A stretch of 64,000 nt of DNA, taken from NCBI GenBank assembly GCA_016710075.1, contig JADJLO010000023.1:1-64000 (forward strand), given 5' to 3'. Below are positions 1-8,111 of this stretch, one piece after another. The stretch is from Acidobacteriota bacterium (GTDB lineage Bacteria; Acidobacteriota; Blastocatellia; RBC074). The notes below the pieces were generated by a model. It ran no database searches and was not told the DNA's origin. It was given only the letters and a program-made list of their open reading frames with translations. The first letter of the stretch is position 1. The number at the start of each line of letters is the position of its first letter. The translations under genes were made by a program, and so were the position numbers.

Positions 1-1616
1 TTCCAACGGCCGACGAGGTCATCAACTTTCTCAACGACAAAGGCTGTTTTTTCAGAGGGATGCTCTGGTCGACAAGCTGATAGCCTCACCGGAGTTCATC
101 GACAAGTGGGCACAATTCTTCGGAGATCTGTACCAAGAACACTGCTTTCTCGACCAACATCAATCGCTTCATGAGCGGACGTGAATCCTTCGATCAGTGG
201 ATCGGGAACCTCGATTCAGACCAACAAGAGCTACAACCAGATGGCGGGCTGAGTTGAAATTCTCCGGCCAGCGGCGACAATTACCACCAACGGCGCCGTC
301 AATTTCATCGTCGGCGGAAACGTGCGATGGGGCCAGCCCAGGACTCGATGGGACAGGCTTGCGGTTGCGACTACAACGACATTCCTTGGTCTGGGTTCGG
401 TGGACGCCTGCTTTGCCACGATGGCTCGGGCCATCTCGCGATGCGGTAAACCTCTGGGGATCACAAATCACGCGCGCCAGAGCTGGGGGATGTCCGCCTT
501 TTTCGCGCGTACCGGCAGGCGCTTCCAGGCGGCAGGAACGGGCTGAATTACGGCACCTACACTGTGACCGAGGCCGCAACCGGCGAATACAACCTCAACA
601 CAAATTCCGGCAACAGGCAGACACGGGCGCCGATCAGCGGCAAGAACACAGTCGATCCCATATACCTCTTCGGCGGCACGATTAACACCGGCGAGAACCG
701 GCGTCAGGGGCTGGCCCGCATGATCACCGCCGATCCTCAATTCTCCCGCGCAATCGTCAACTACCTTTGGGAAGAGTTCATGATTGAGGCATTGGTCTCT
801 CCATCCTCGACATTCAGTCTTGCGCGGCCAAACATAGCAAGTCCCGCAGGGAGTGGACACCGCAGCCGCAAATCCGGCGCTATCGACGCCCTTTCGAAAG
901 ATTCTCGAAATAACAACTTCAATCTGCGATACATCATCGGCCTGATCGCCATCGACCGCCTACCAGTCTCGTCTCAGTATGCGGGGAGAATGGAACTGGA
1001 TTATGTCCCGCTTTATGCCCGCAAGTATGCGCGCAGGCTTGACGCTGAAGAGGTCCACGATGCCGTCATCGTTGCCACAGGAATGCCGCCGGTAACGACC
1101 TACCGCGAGACCGAAGCACCACGAATGTGATCTTGGCCCCTTGGATATCCGGATCATGGGCGACAACGGTCTCAGCTTCGCGAGGTCTCAGTGGGCAAGG
1201 CAGTTCCTGAGCCCGTTTGAACCTCGGCAAAGGAACGACGTCGACGTTCCTCAATTCGATTTCCCTGCGCGGGGATCGTGACCGACCCAATGCCCGGAAA
1301 TACGATTCCTCGATCCTGCAATCTCTCAATCTGATGAACAACAGATTCATCACGGACCGAATCAAGATGACCAGCAGGGTCAATACAGTCCCTAATGTTG
1401 CGGAGATTCCCTCAACCGTGAGGAAACTTCTGAGCGACACAACTCTCACGAATGATCAGATCATCACCCAGCTTTATCTCACCACCCTGTCCCGCTATCC
1501 GACTGATGCTGAAAAGGCGAAGATCACTCCCCTGTTCATCGATGGGCAAGCAGGCAGCCGTTGAGAATCTGCAATGGGTGCTGTTGAACAAGGTTGATTT
1601 TATTTTCAATTACTAA
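1..1616 (+). pseudogene. DUF1549/DUF1553 (planctomycete-type cytochrome) protein, 5' cut by window, many frame breaks
   Basis: Seen in sequence: pieces of one protein can be read in changing frames. The order is PTADEVINFLND, then DALVDKLIASPEFIDKW (a typical DUF1549 stretch), a region around 405-425 that reads VDC-LLCHDG if one missing base is restored (a CXXCH heme motif), then ADPQFSRAIVNYLWEEF around 735-780 and QLYLTTLSRYPTDAEKAK around 1468-1520, which are DUF1553-like. The last frame ends in LLNKVDFIFNY and a stop at 1614-1616. Known: DUF1549-DUF1553 proteins are secreted, often heme-binding, and usually paired with a DUF1501 protein, as here. Their biochemical role is not settled. The gene begins before the window. 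The number of frame changes is far above the rest of the window. I cannot tell a true pseudogene from poor consensus sequence, but the conserved blocks favour the latter. Confidence 0.6.
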
Positions 1617-1663
1617 GCCGGCCGTTAACGGCTGAGATTTTGAAACAGAGAGGTATAGAAATA

Positions 1664-3146
1664 TGTCAGACCATATAGTCCTGATCATTCCTGTGAAGTT
1701 TGCAAACCGTTACGCCCGGCAAATTCAGGTCTCTTCGAGGCCCGTCTCTTGGCAGACGCGACTTCTTTAAAATTGCCGGAACCGGAGTTGCGGGTTCTTT
1801 TGGTGCCGGCACTGACTCCAGATACTCTTGCCGCAGCACTGTCTCAACTGGGGCTCATTTGGTCGGCAGGGCTCGAAATTGCATTTTCATACACATGCAG
1901 GAGCGCCAAGCTATCGATACATTCGATCTCAAGGTGGGCGCCTGGACTCCCGTCAATTTCACGCCTGAAACGATCAACGGGATACTCTTTCCCAAAGGAT
2001 TGATGCCAACGATCGCCACTCATCTTGACAAGGTCGGAATAGTCCGCAGTCTGAGGGCGCCGCGCTCGTCCATTCACTTCAACAAGTCTGGACGCAGATT
2101 TCGAGAACCCCGACGGCAGCACTGGGCAAGATCGCGCCAAACATCGGGAGTGTCGCGGCACTGGAGTTCGAATCCCAGCGCCAGCCGAATCAGAAACTTC
2201 CGGGATTTCTTTCGCTCAATGGCGGCAACACCATCGGTTCCGGGTACTTTAATGCAAAGTATTCTCCGTTTGCAGTGACTGTTGCGGCCGGGGGCTTTGA
2301 ATCTCGCGAACCCTGACGGCCAGACGACTTTCGAAAGACGCTACCAGATGCTGCTCGACCTGGATAACGGTCTCCGCGCCAATTCTCCTCTCGAGAAAGC
2401 ATTATCGATATGGACGGTTTCTACCAGCAGAGCAAGTCGATGATGTACAACCGGAGATCGATGCGGTATTCAAGTTTACCTCCGCAGATCAACAGAGATT
2501 CGGCAACAGTGGATTCGGCAATTCGTGTACCACCGCGCGAAATCTGGTCAAGGCCAATCTCGGCACAAGATATATTCAGATCAATATCGGAGGCTGGATA
2601 ACCATAGAAATATCTATGCCGCAAACGGCGGAATCTGTGGACCCGCCGGCCAGTTCGACAAAGGTCTTGGAAACCTGATGACGGACCTGGCTTCCCTGCC
2701 TGAGTCAATGGAGGTACGCTGCTCGATGAAACGCTGATTGTCGCCATGGGCGAATTCGGCAGAACCGTGAGAAACGGATCCACCCCGGGACTCAACAACA
2801 CCCAGGGGCGTGATCATTACTTCCAGCACTTCACCTTTTTTGCGGGCGGCGGCATCTCAGGCGGAGGAGTCATGGGCTCGACCACGGCCGATGGATTTGC
2901 AGTACTCGATCCGGGCTGGTCGCAAAACAGGCCCGTGGCAACGAAGATATCGCGGCAACCATCTATTCCGCTCTGGGAATCGATTACACCACCAAACGGC
3001 TCGATGATCCGTTCCGCCGTGGCTTCGAATATGTCCCTTTCGCTTCAGAAGGCGCCTGGTATCCGGTGCTCGAACTCTTTACCAGAGATCTGAAACCGAG
3101 ACCGAGGTCTACCCCTCGCGGCTCGAACAGAACGATCGGCAGATAG
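1664..3146 (+). pseudogene. DUF1501 family protein, frame-broken
   Basis: Reading begins near ATG 1664 and soon gives SLGRRDFFKIAGTGVAG (around 1743-1800), a twin-arginine-like leader segment typical of DUF1501 proteins. It is followed by blocks such as TFDLKVGAWTPVNFTPETI, GILFPKGLMPTIATHLDKV and VGIVRSLRAP. The C-terminal block LIVAMGEFGRT...GRDHY...FAGGGI (2738-2860) is the metal-site region of this alkaline-phosphatase-like family. The frame that ends in PRGSNRTIGR stops at 3144-3146. Pieces lie in all three frames, so several indels separate them. DUF1501 proteins are usually encoded just downstream of DUF1549/DUF1553 proteins, as seen here with a gap of about 50 bp. Function is unknown in general. 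Whether it is decayed or mis-sequenced is open. Confidence 0.6.
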
Positions 3147-3173
3147 GCTTCACGTCGGATCGATCCTGAATTA

Positions 3174-3252
3174 CCAGGGAAGGCAGAGAAACAGGGAGAA
3201 TTGGGTTGCTTACATAAGCTCAATTCTCCCTGTTTTTCTCTGCCTTCCCTGG
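3174..3252. repeat. Large inverted repeat (near-perfect 30-bp arms)
   Basis: The left arm starts CCAGGGAAGGCAGAGAAA and continues to GAATTG. The right arm is its reverse complement with a 2-nt A bulge, and the loop is about 12 nt. It lies 27 bp after the DUF1501 stop and about 18 bp before the MITE-like element. It could act as a terminator for the plus-strand pair and for the minus-strand porin gene, though no T-run follows, or it could be a separate small palindromic repeat. Confidence 0.75.
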
Positions 3253-3270
3253 GTTGTCGTTTTATCTACC

Positions 3271-3506
3271 GATACTGTTGGCGATCTCATCCTTTGGTAG
3301 ATTGTCAGAAATTACAGAATCAAAATACGAGCGGGACCGCAAGGCGTCCCGCCTGCGTGTATTGAAATATCTGCACATTCATATCAGATTTGCGTCAATC
3401 GATTTGACGCAGGCGGGACGCCTGCGCTCCCGCTCGTATTTCGACCATTCCAAAATATCAATAAAACAGGGGAAACAGGCTATGAATTTAATTCGCCAAC
3501 AGTATC
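3271..3506. mobile_element. MITE-like palindromic element, copy 1 (complete, with terminal inverted repeats)
   Basis: The ends are the 14-bp inverted repeat GATACTGTTGGCGA (3271-3284) and its exact complement (3493-3506). Inside is a second, longer palindrome with arms around AATACGAGCGGGA...GCCTGCGT and ACGCAGGCGGGACGCC...CGCTCGTATT. Most of it recurs at 50791-50985. It encodes no transposase; the 88-codon open frame across it is a by-product of the palindrome. The right end is 10 bp from the porin stop codon. A non-autonomous, hairpin-forming mobile repeat is the simplest reading. Confidence 0.7.
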
Positions 3507-3516
3507 AGTTATTCAC

Positions 3517-5021
3517 TTAAAACCTGCGCGTAACTTCGAGGTAGGCGAATGCAGCATTTCGGCCGTCAGGATAGATTCTGCCCGGGACATCTCCTCCTTT
3601 GACTCCGCTGATATAAAACGTGAGAACTGTTTGAGGGTTGATGTTGTAGTCGACGCTGAAATCGATCATCGTTCCGAGCGAGTCTCACATTGACGGTCTG
3701 CCGGCATAGCCGAATGTTCCGTTCTGAAAAGCGCCGCCGCCGAGATACCATTGATCATTTGTATTGCTCAGTCTCAGGTGATGGATATCCGTGCGCAGCC
3801 CGACTTTCGAATGAGGCTTGAGCCTGAACTCGGCAAATACATCTTCATTATTGACCAGATCGTAAAACGGGAATCTGGCATAGATGCGTGGAGTAGGCAG
3901 GACTTGAAAGAACGTATTATGGCTGGCGGCCAGCGGGATTGCCGTCCCCGAGCTTCGGAAATACCCCGCACGCAGCCATGGTTTGAGCTTGTCAGCCCAC
4001 CCACCGGAAAACTGATAACCCCCTTCAAGCGCTATCGCCCCGGCTCTGTGGGCAAGTCTGCCCCAGTCCCCGAACTGGCCCGCCCCCATAAAAGCAGATC
4101 CGCTTTGCCCGGGCCGGCTTTGTAGACGCCAATATAATGGCCTCCAAATGTGCTGACTCGTATCTTTTCGGTATCCGCGGATCTTGCAGCGAGAGGGCGG
4201 TTATCGGTCTTAAGGACGCGGCGGCCGTCGTGATAATACAGGCCGAAAACCCTGAAGTCGCTCTCTGTGTTTTTTGTTTTAACCGGCCTGGTGAAGGCGC
4301 CATAGTAGAAATCCACATCGAGTTCCTTCCAGCCGCGCAGTTGAAGCACGCCCTCGGTAGGCCGGGCGCCGACAAAAGTAAAATTACCCTGCTTTGAAGT
4401 ACGTGAGTAATGGACTCCGTCAAAGCTGCGGCCTACGTGAGTGAACGCGAATGTACCGATCAGGCGCTGTGAGATATGATCGCGCTTGAGCGTGGCCAAT
4501 GATGGATCAGTTGGAATTGCCTCCTGCCCGTCATTGAAATCGAATCGGCCGATCTTCAGGCTGCTCGCTTTATCCCCGCCAAGCCCTTTGATCCTGATAA
4601 AGGCCTGCTTGATAAAGGCGCCGCCATCCTGGCGGCCATTGGCGGCGAAATACTGCGCACCCAACCCCAACTGGCCTTGAGGCGCGGGCGCAATGGCATT
4701 ATCAGGTAGCCCGAAAAGCATCGGAAATGCGCCTTCCACCTGCCATTCATATCTTTCTTTCTGCTGACCAAGGGACAACCTGACAAGTGCAGCTCCGAAA
4801 GTGTACCGGTTATCTGCTGCATTGGTCTCAAACCAGTCCCAGCTTTCCAGCCGGAATCTGATACTTCCGGAGAATGTCAGACCGCCGATCTTGATCGGCG
4901 CCGGCGCCGGCGAGGGCGAGGCCTTGGGCACAGATTGAGTCGCTTCTTTATTTTGCGGCGACTGAGCCACGACATTCGCCGGGAAATAAATGAAGCATGC
5001 GAGAATTAAAGATGAACTCAG
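3517..5021 (-). CDS. Outer-membrane porin, alginate-export-like beta barrel (one frameshift, one internal stop)
   Basis: Likely an outer-membrane channel. After a signal-peptide-like segment (SSLILACFIYFPANVVAQ) and a Pro/Ala-rich spacer (PSPAPAPIKIGG) come alternating strands such as GSIRFRLESWDWF, FIRIKGLGG, LKIGRFDF and HYSRTSKQGNFTFVGARP, which resemble the alginate-export barrel family. The frame breaks at a C-run at 4083-4087 (G-run on the coding strand), where one missing base rejoins LLLWG to AGQFGDWGRLAHRAG. An in-frame TGA sits at 3685-3687, after which the same frame continues to VTRRF and the stop. No ATG opens the frame. The best start is a CTG at 5021 overlapping the nrfA stop as CTGA, so coupling or a base error is possible. 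It is the last gene of the ric-nrfH-nrfA operon, which suggests a role in uptake of an anion such as nitrite, but that is inference. Confidence 0.6.
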
Positions 5022-6532
5022 GAGACAAAGCCCCTGTAGAATAGGGTTTGAGTGATCATGATCAACTCCGGCTGTGGTACAGCTACCTTGTTTTCAATGA
5101 AGCCCTTGGGCCCTTTGGGTCTGAGCCTAGAAGCCGCGGGCAATCCTTTGAGTGAGTTCTGACCAAGTCGCGAAAAGTTAATGGACTCACCGAGAATACG
5201 CGCCGCCTCCTGAGGAGCATGGAAACCGGTTGAGTTCTCGGCTTCAACAAAATCAAGATAGAACTGCGCGCGCCGCTGGAAGTCCTGAGCCTTCGACAAT
5301 TCAGAATCGGCTGTGCCGGCAGCTTTGGCGGTTTTGAGCCCATTGATCAGATCTATCAGCGCATCCATAGCAATGTTACGCAGCGCGTGATGGCGATCCT
5401 GAATGGTTTCAACTCTGGCTTTGAGTTCCTCTTCCGGCCATTTATGGCAGGTTCGACAGGATCGATTGAGATTTAACAAGGGGCTTCGAATGTGATGATC
5501 ACTGACCTTTAAAGCCCCCTCTCGCTTGTATGGCATATGACAATCGGCACATGCAACGCCCGAGCGGGCGTGGATGCCCTGTGACCAAAGCTCGAATTCG
5601 GGATGTTGAGCTTTTTCAAGGTTGGAGCGCCCGTGTCGGCATGCGTCCAGTCTTTGTGCTTTACTTCATCATAATACGCCATGATGTTTTCGACTTGAGG
5701 CCTTTTGCCCATGGATAAAACCAGCCGTTTTCCGGCCCCTTGAAGTAATACTCGACGTGACACTGCCCGCAGACGTATGAACGCATCTCCTGGCGAGTGG
5801 CCATGGGAATTGACATCGTAATTCTGTACTCCTGCGAGGCCTTGAAAGCTCGACATGCCTTCGATAAATCCGGGCCTCGTGATTCTGAGCTGCATCGTTT
5901 TCGGATCATGGCAATCGATACAGGCGACAGGATGCGAAACCAGCTTGCGAGCCTCGCTGTACGGCATCTGATTCATCGCCTCAAATCCTTTGACCAGGTC
6001 GCCATTGCCGAGTTTCCTGTATGGGATATAGACCGATCCGTGACAGTGCATGCAGGTCCCAGGCTGTTTTACAACCTGTTGTCGCTCGGTATAGCTTTGA
6101 TCGTCGAGCATAAAGCAGATGACCGCGTTCTTCCCGGAAATCCCTGGCGAAGGCATAACCCGCCCAGATCATCTTCAATCGCGGGTCTTCCTCGATCTTT
6201 GATTGTGCGACCACCGATCGGGGATCGGCCTGCGTTGGAGTTCTGGGCTCGGCTTCGCTGCCCCCGTAACGCGTTCTGACCTGATCGACGGTGCGCTTGT
6301 AATCATCATACTGGAACGGGAAATTCTTCCCCCAGATCGCCGGATCCTCGATATCGTCATTCAATTCCACGACCCGGTAAAATGGATTCTTGCCCTCCTG
6401 CCTTTTCTCAAAGATATTAATCAACAAGGCAACGCCGCCGATCGTCGCCAGCATTGCTACCATTGCCGTCAGCAAAACAAACCGGCGCCCACTCCAGGTT
6501 GAAACAGTTTTCTCTTGGGTACTTTCCGACAT
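5018..6532 (-). CDS. nrfA: NrfA, pentaheme cytochrome c nitrite reductase (ammonia-forming), frame broken at about four sites
   Basis: Reduces nitrite to ammonium in the periplasm with six electrons delivered by NrfH. An N-terminal membrane/signal segment (RRFVLLTAMVAMLATIGGVALLI) is followed by RTRYGGSEA and WAGYAFARDFREERGH. Five heme motifs then come in order: CMHCH, CIDCH (in HPVACIDCHDPKTM), CGQCH (in YVCGQCHVEYYFKGPE), CADCH (in VACADCHMPYKREG) and CRTCH. The first heme is therefore CXXCH, not the CXXCK of the E. coli enzyme. The C-terminal helical part with FYLDFVEAENSTGFHAP is intact. The frame changes near 6118, at GGG 5806-5808, near 5701 and at the T-run 5612-5616; each of the last three is repaired by one base. 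All catalytic blocks survive, so sequencing error is more likely than decay. nrfH ends 47 bp upstream. Confidence 0.85.
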
Positions 6533-6579
6533 CGTCTTTTCTCTCTAGTTGTTAATTTATGTTGAGTTGGTGAATTAGT

Positions 6580-7047
6580 TCAATGCATGTGACCGACGGA
6601 TCTGTGACACCGGACACAGGATGCCGCCTCACCTTCCATTTTCGAATGCGGACCGCGAATCGACTCGGTGAAACCCGCATGGCATTTCAAACATGACTCC
6701 TCGGTCACATTCCGGTTCCTCAAGCCGATCTGAATTGGTTCGTGAAACCATCCAGTTGTAAAGGCGAATGAATGCCAGAAACCGTTGGAAGCTTTGACTG
6801 CATATTTGGAGATGAGGCCCGGAGGCGTGTGACAATCGTTGCAGGTTGCCACTGCACGATGCGACGACTTGAGCCAGCCGTCATACTGCTCGTTCATGAC
6901 GTGACAGTTGGCACATGATGCCGGGTTGTTGGTCAGATATGCATAGCCCCTGGCATAAATGAAGGTATAGGTCCCGATACCAAACATCGATCCGATCAGA
7001 ATCCCCAGAATAATGCTCTTCCCTTTTCCGCTTGTTATTCCACTCAT
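6580..7047 (-). CDS. nrfH: NrfH, tetraheme membrane quinol dehydrogenase subunit
   Basis: NrfH (NapC/NirT family) takes electrons from menaquinol and passes them to NrfA. The protein has 155 residues. One membrane helix spans about residues 12-31, followed by four CXXCH motifs at C45 (CANCH), C69 (CNDCH), C119 (CLKCH) and C144 (CVRCH), the full set for this family. H134 and other histidines are candidates for axial ligands. The frame is intact, unlike the neighbouring nrfA. It lies 22 bp after ric and 47 bp before nrfA on the same strand, so the three genes are most likely one transcript. Confidence 0.92.
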   Translation of the reverse strand: MSGITSGKGKSIILGILIGSMFGIGTYTFIYARGYAYLTNNPASCANCHVMNEQYDGWLKSSHRAVATCNDCHTPPGLISKYAVKASNGFWHSFAFTTGWFHEPIQIGLRNRNVTEESCLKCHAGFTESIRGPHSKMEGEAASCVRCHRSVGHMH

Positions 7048-7069
7048 ATCTTATTTTATCGCCTTCTCT

Positions 7070-7852
7070 TTATTGCGAAGGATGCCCCTTGCAGCCGAAC
7101 TCCTTTCCGGCCAGCTCTATTTCCGGAGCGTTTTTCGACTCCATTTCAAGAGCCCTTGGGAAAAAGATATTATTCTCCAGATGGATGTGCTGGTGAATGT
7201 CCGCCTCAAATTCAGTCATCGCCTGATAGAGGCTCTGGTAGCTGATGCAGGCATCATCCGGAATTGAATAATCATTGGTTGCTTTTCTCAGTTCGCGCAG
7301 CAATTCTCCGACCGTATCGTGTTCCATCATCATCATTCGCACAGGATTACCGACAGTTCCGAAGAATGGCTGCGGCACCGGCATGTTGTTGGCGATCGCC
7401 TCTTCCATGCGTTCGACGTAAGGAAACAACACCTGTTCCTCCTTGAGCATGTGTGGTATCAAATCCGACTTCAGCTTGAAAAACAGACTTTGAGCCTGGA
7501 TTAATTCAGGGTGTCTTGCGCCGTGCACACCGCAGACCCTGGTCAGAAGCTTCTCAATGCGGTCAAGTTCATCGCGCGTGAAGACGTGGTGTTTATCGAC
7601 AATGTAGCGCGCGAAATCGGTCAGCGATTCCACACTCCAGTCAGGCCCGGATTGATCCCGGACCGCGTTCTGCTCCGACAATTCAAGCTGATGCAGAACG
7701 TCGTCAAAAGCCAGATTGGATGAACGACAGGCCTCATCGAGAGTGCGCTTCCCTCCACAACAGTAATCGATCCCGAATTTCTCAAATACTCTGGTGGCTC
7801 CAGGGATCACTACAGCCAGATCTCCAACGGTACTCGCAACATTTATCTTCAT
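7070..7852 (-). CDS. ric: Iron-sulfur cluster repair di-iron protein (Ric/ScdA/YtfE family)
   Basis: Repairs iron-sulfur clusters damaged by nitric oxide or oxidants. The protein has 260 residues from ATG 7852, which has AGGAG upstream; a longer in-frame start is possible but has no such site. The ScdA N-terminal domain (about residues 1-60) contains FGIDYCCGG with C31-C32. The hemerythrin-like part carries the di-iron ligands: HH in DKHHVF, H..E in HMLKEEQVLFPYVE, H..D in MEHDTVGELL and HQHIHLENNIFFP near the C-terminus. It is the first gene of the ric-nrfH-nrfA-porin operon. Putting NO repair at the head of a nitrite reductase operon makes sense because NrfA handles nitrite and NO. A Crp/Fnr-type site lies 86 bp upstream. 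Confidence 0.92.
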   Translation of the reverse strand: MKINVASTVGDLAVVIPGATRVFEKFGIDYCCGGKRTLDEACRSSNLAFDDVLHQLELSEQNAVRDQSGPDWSVESLTDFARYIVDKHHVFTRDELDRIEKLLTRVCGVHGARHPELIQAQSLFFKLKSDLIPHMLKEEQVLFPYVERMEEAIANNMPVPQPFFGTVGNPVRMMMMEHDTVGELLRELRKATNDYSIPDDACISYQSLYQAMTEFEADIHQHIHLENNIFFPRALEMESKNAPEIELAGKEFGCKGHPSQ

Positions 7853-7908
7853 AATTTCTCCTGACTTGATGGATTTCCAGATTTTCCTTTGAATCATTTG
7901 TCTATAGC

Positions 7909-7949
7909 ATTCTAGGCAGACTTATCCCCACACGCAGTGACATAAGTCA
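7909..7949 (-). promoter_or_regulatory. Crp/Fnr-type operator and -10 box upstream of ric-nrfHA
   Basis: The palindrome TGACATAAGTCA is at 7938-7949 (read on the minus strand as TGACTTATGTCA). A TAGAAT -10 box is at 7914-7909. The centre of the palindrome is 29 bases from the first base of TAGAAT, which places it at about -41.5 and is the class II activator position of Crp/Fnr regulators. The leader to the ric ATG would be about 50 nt. The site matches those at 10014 and 12293. Confidence 0.65.
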
Positions 7950-8025
7950 TCGGAGAGCATATTTCCCTGGTATTTTTTAAGTTTGGGCTGGCAGGGACGA
8001 GATCTTATATGAAATGCAAGTCACG

Positions 8026-8066
8026 GCTGCGCCACTATCTGAAAATGTTTCAGATAGTGGCGCAGC
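8026..8066. terminator. Perfect 19-bp stem, 3-nt loop hairpin (possible terminator)
   Basis: The arms GCTGCGCCACTATCTGAAA (8026-8044) and its exact complement (8048-8066) flank the loop ATG. It lies between the end of the minus-strand gene at 8112 and the ric promoter. No clear T-run follows on the minus strand, so this is a strong hairpin that may stop transcripts or may itself be a small repeat. Confidence 0.5.
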
Positions 8067-8111
8067 GAGAAAAGTAAAAACGGGTTTTTAGTTCAGAGTA
8101 CCCGACACTAC

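Noticed and set aside
3254..3520. 88-codon plus-strand frame in the MITE-like element
   Set aside because: It follows the palindrome arms; a similar frame appears on the other strand in copy 2, as expected from an inverted repeat and not from a gene.
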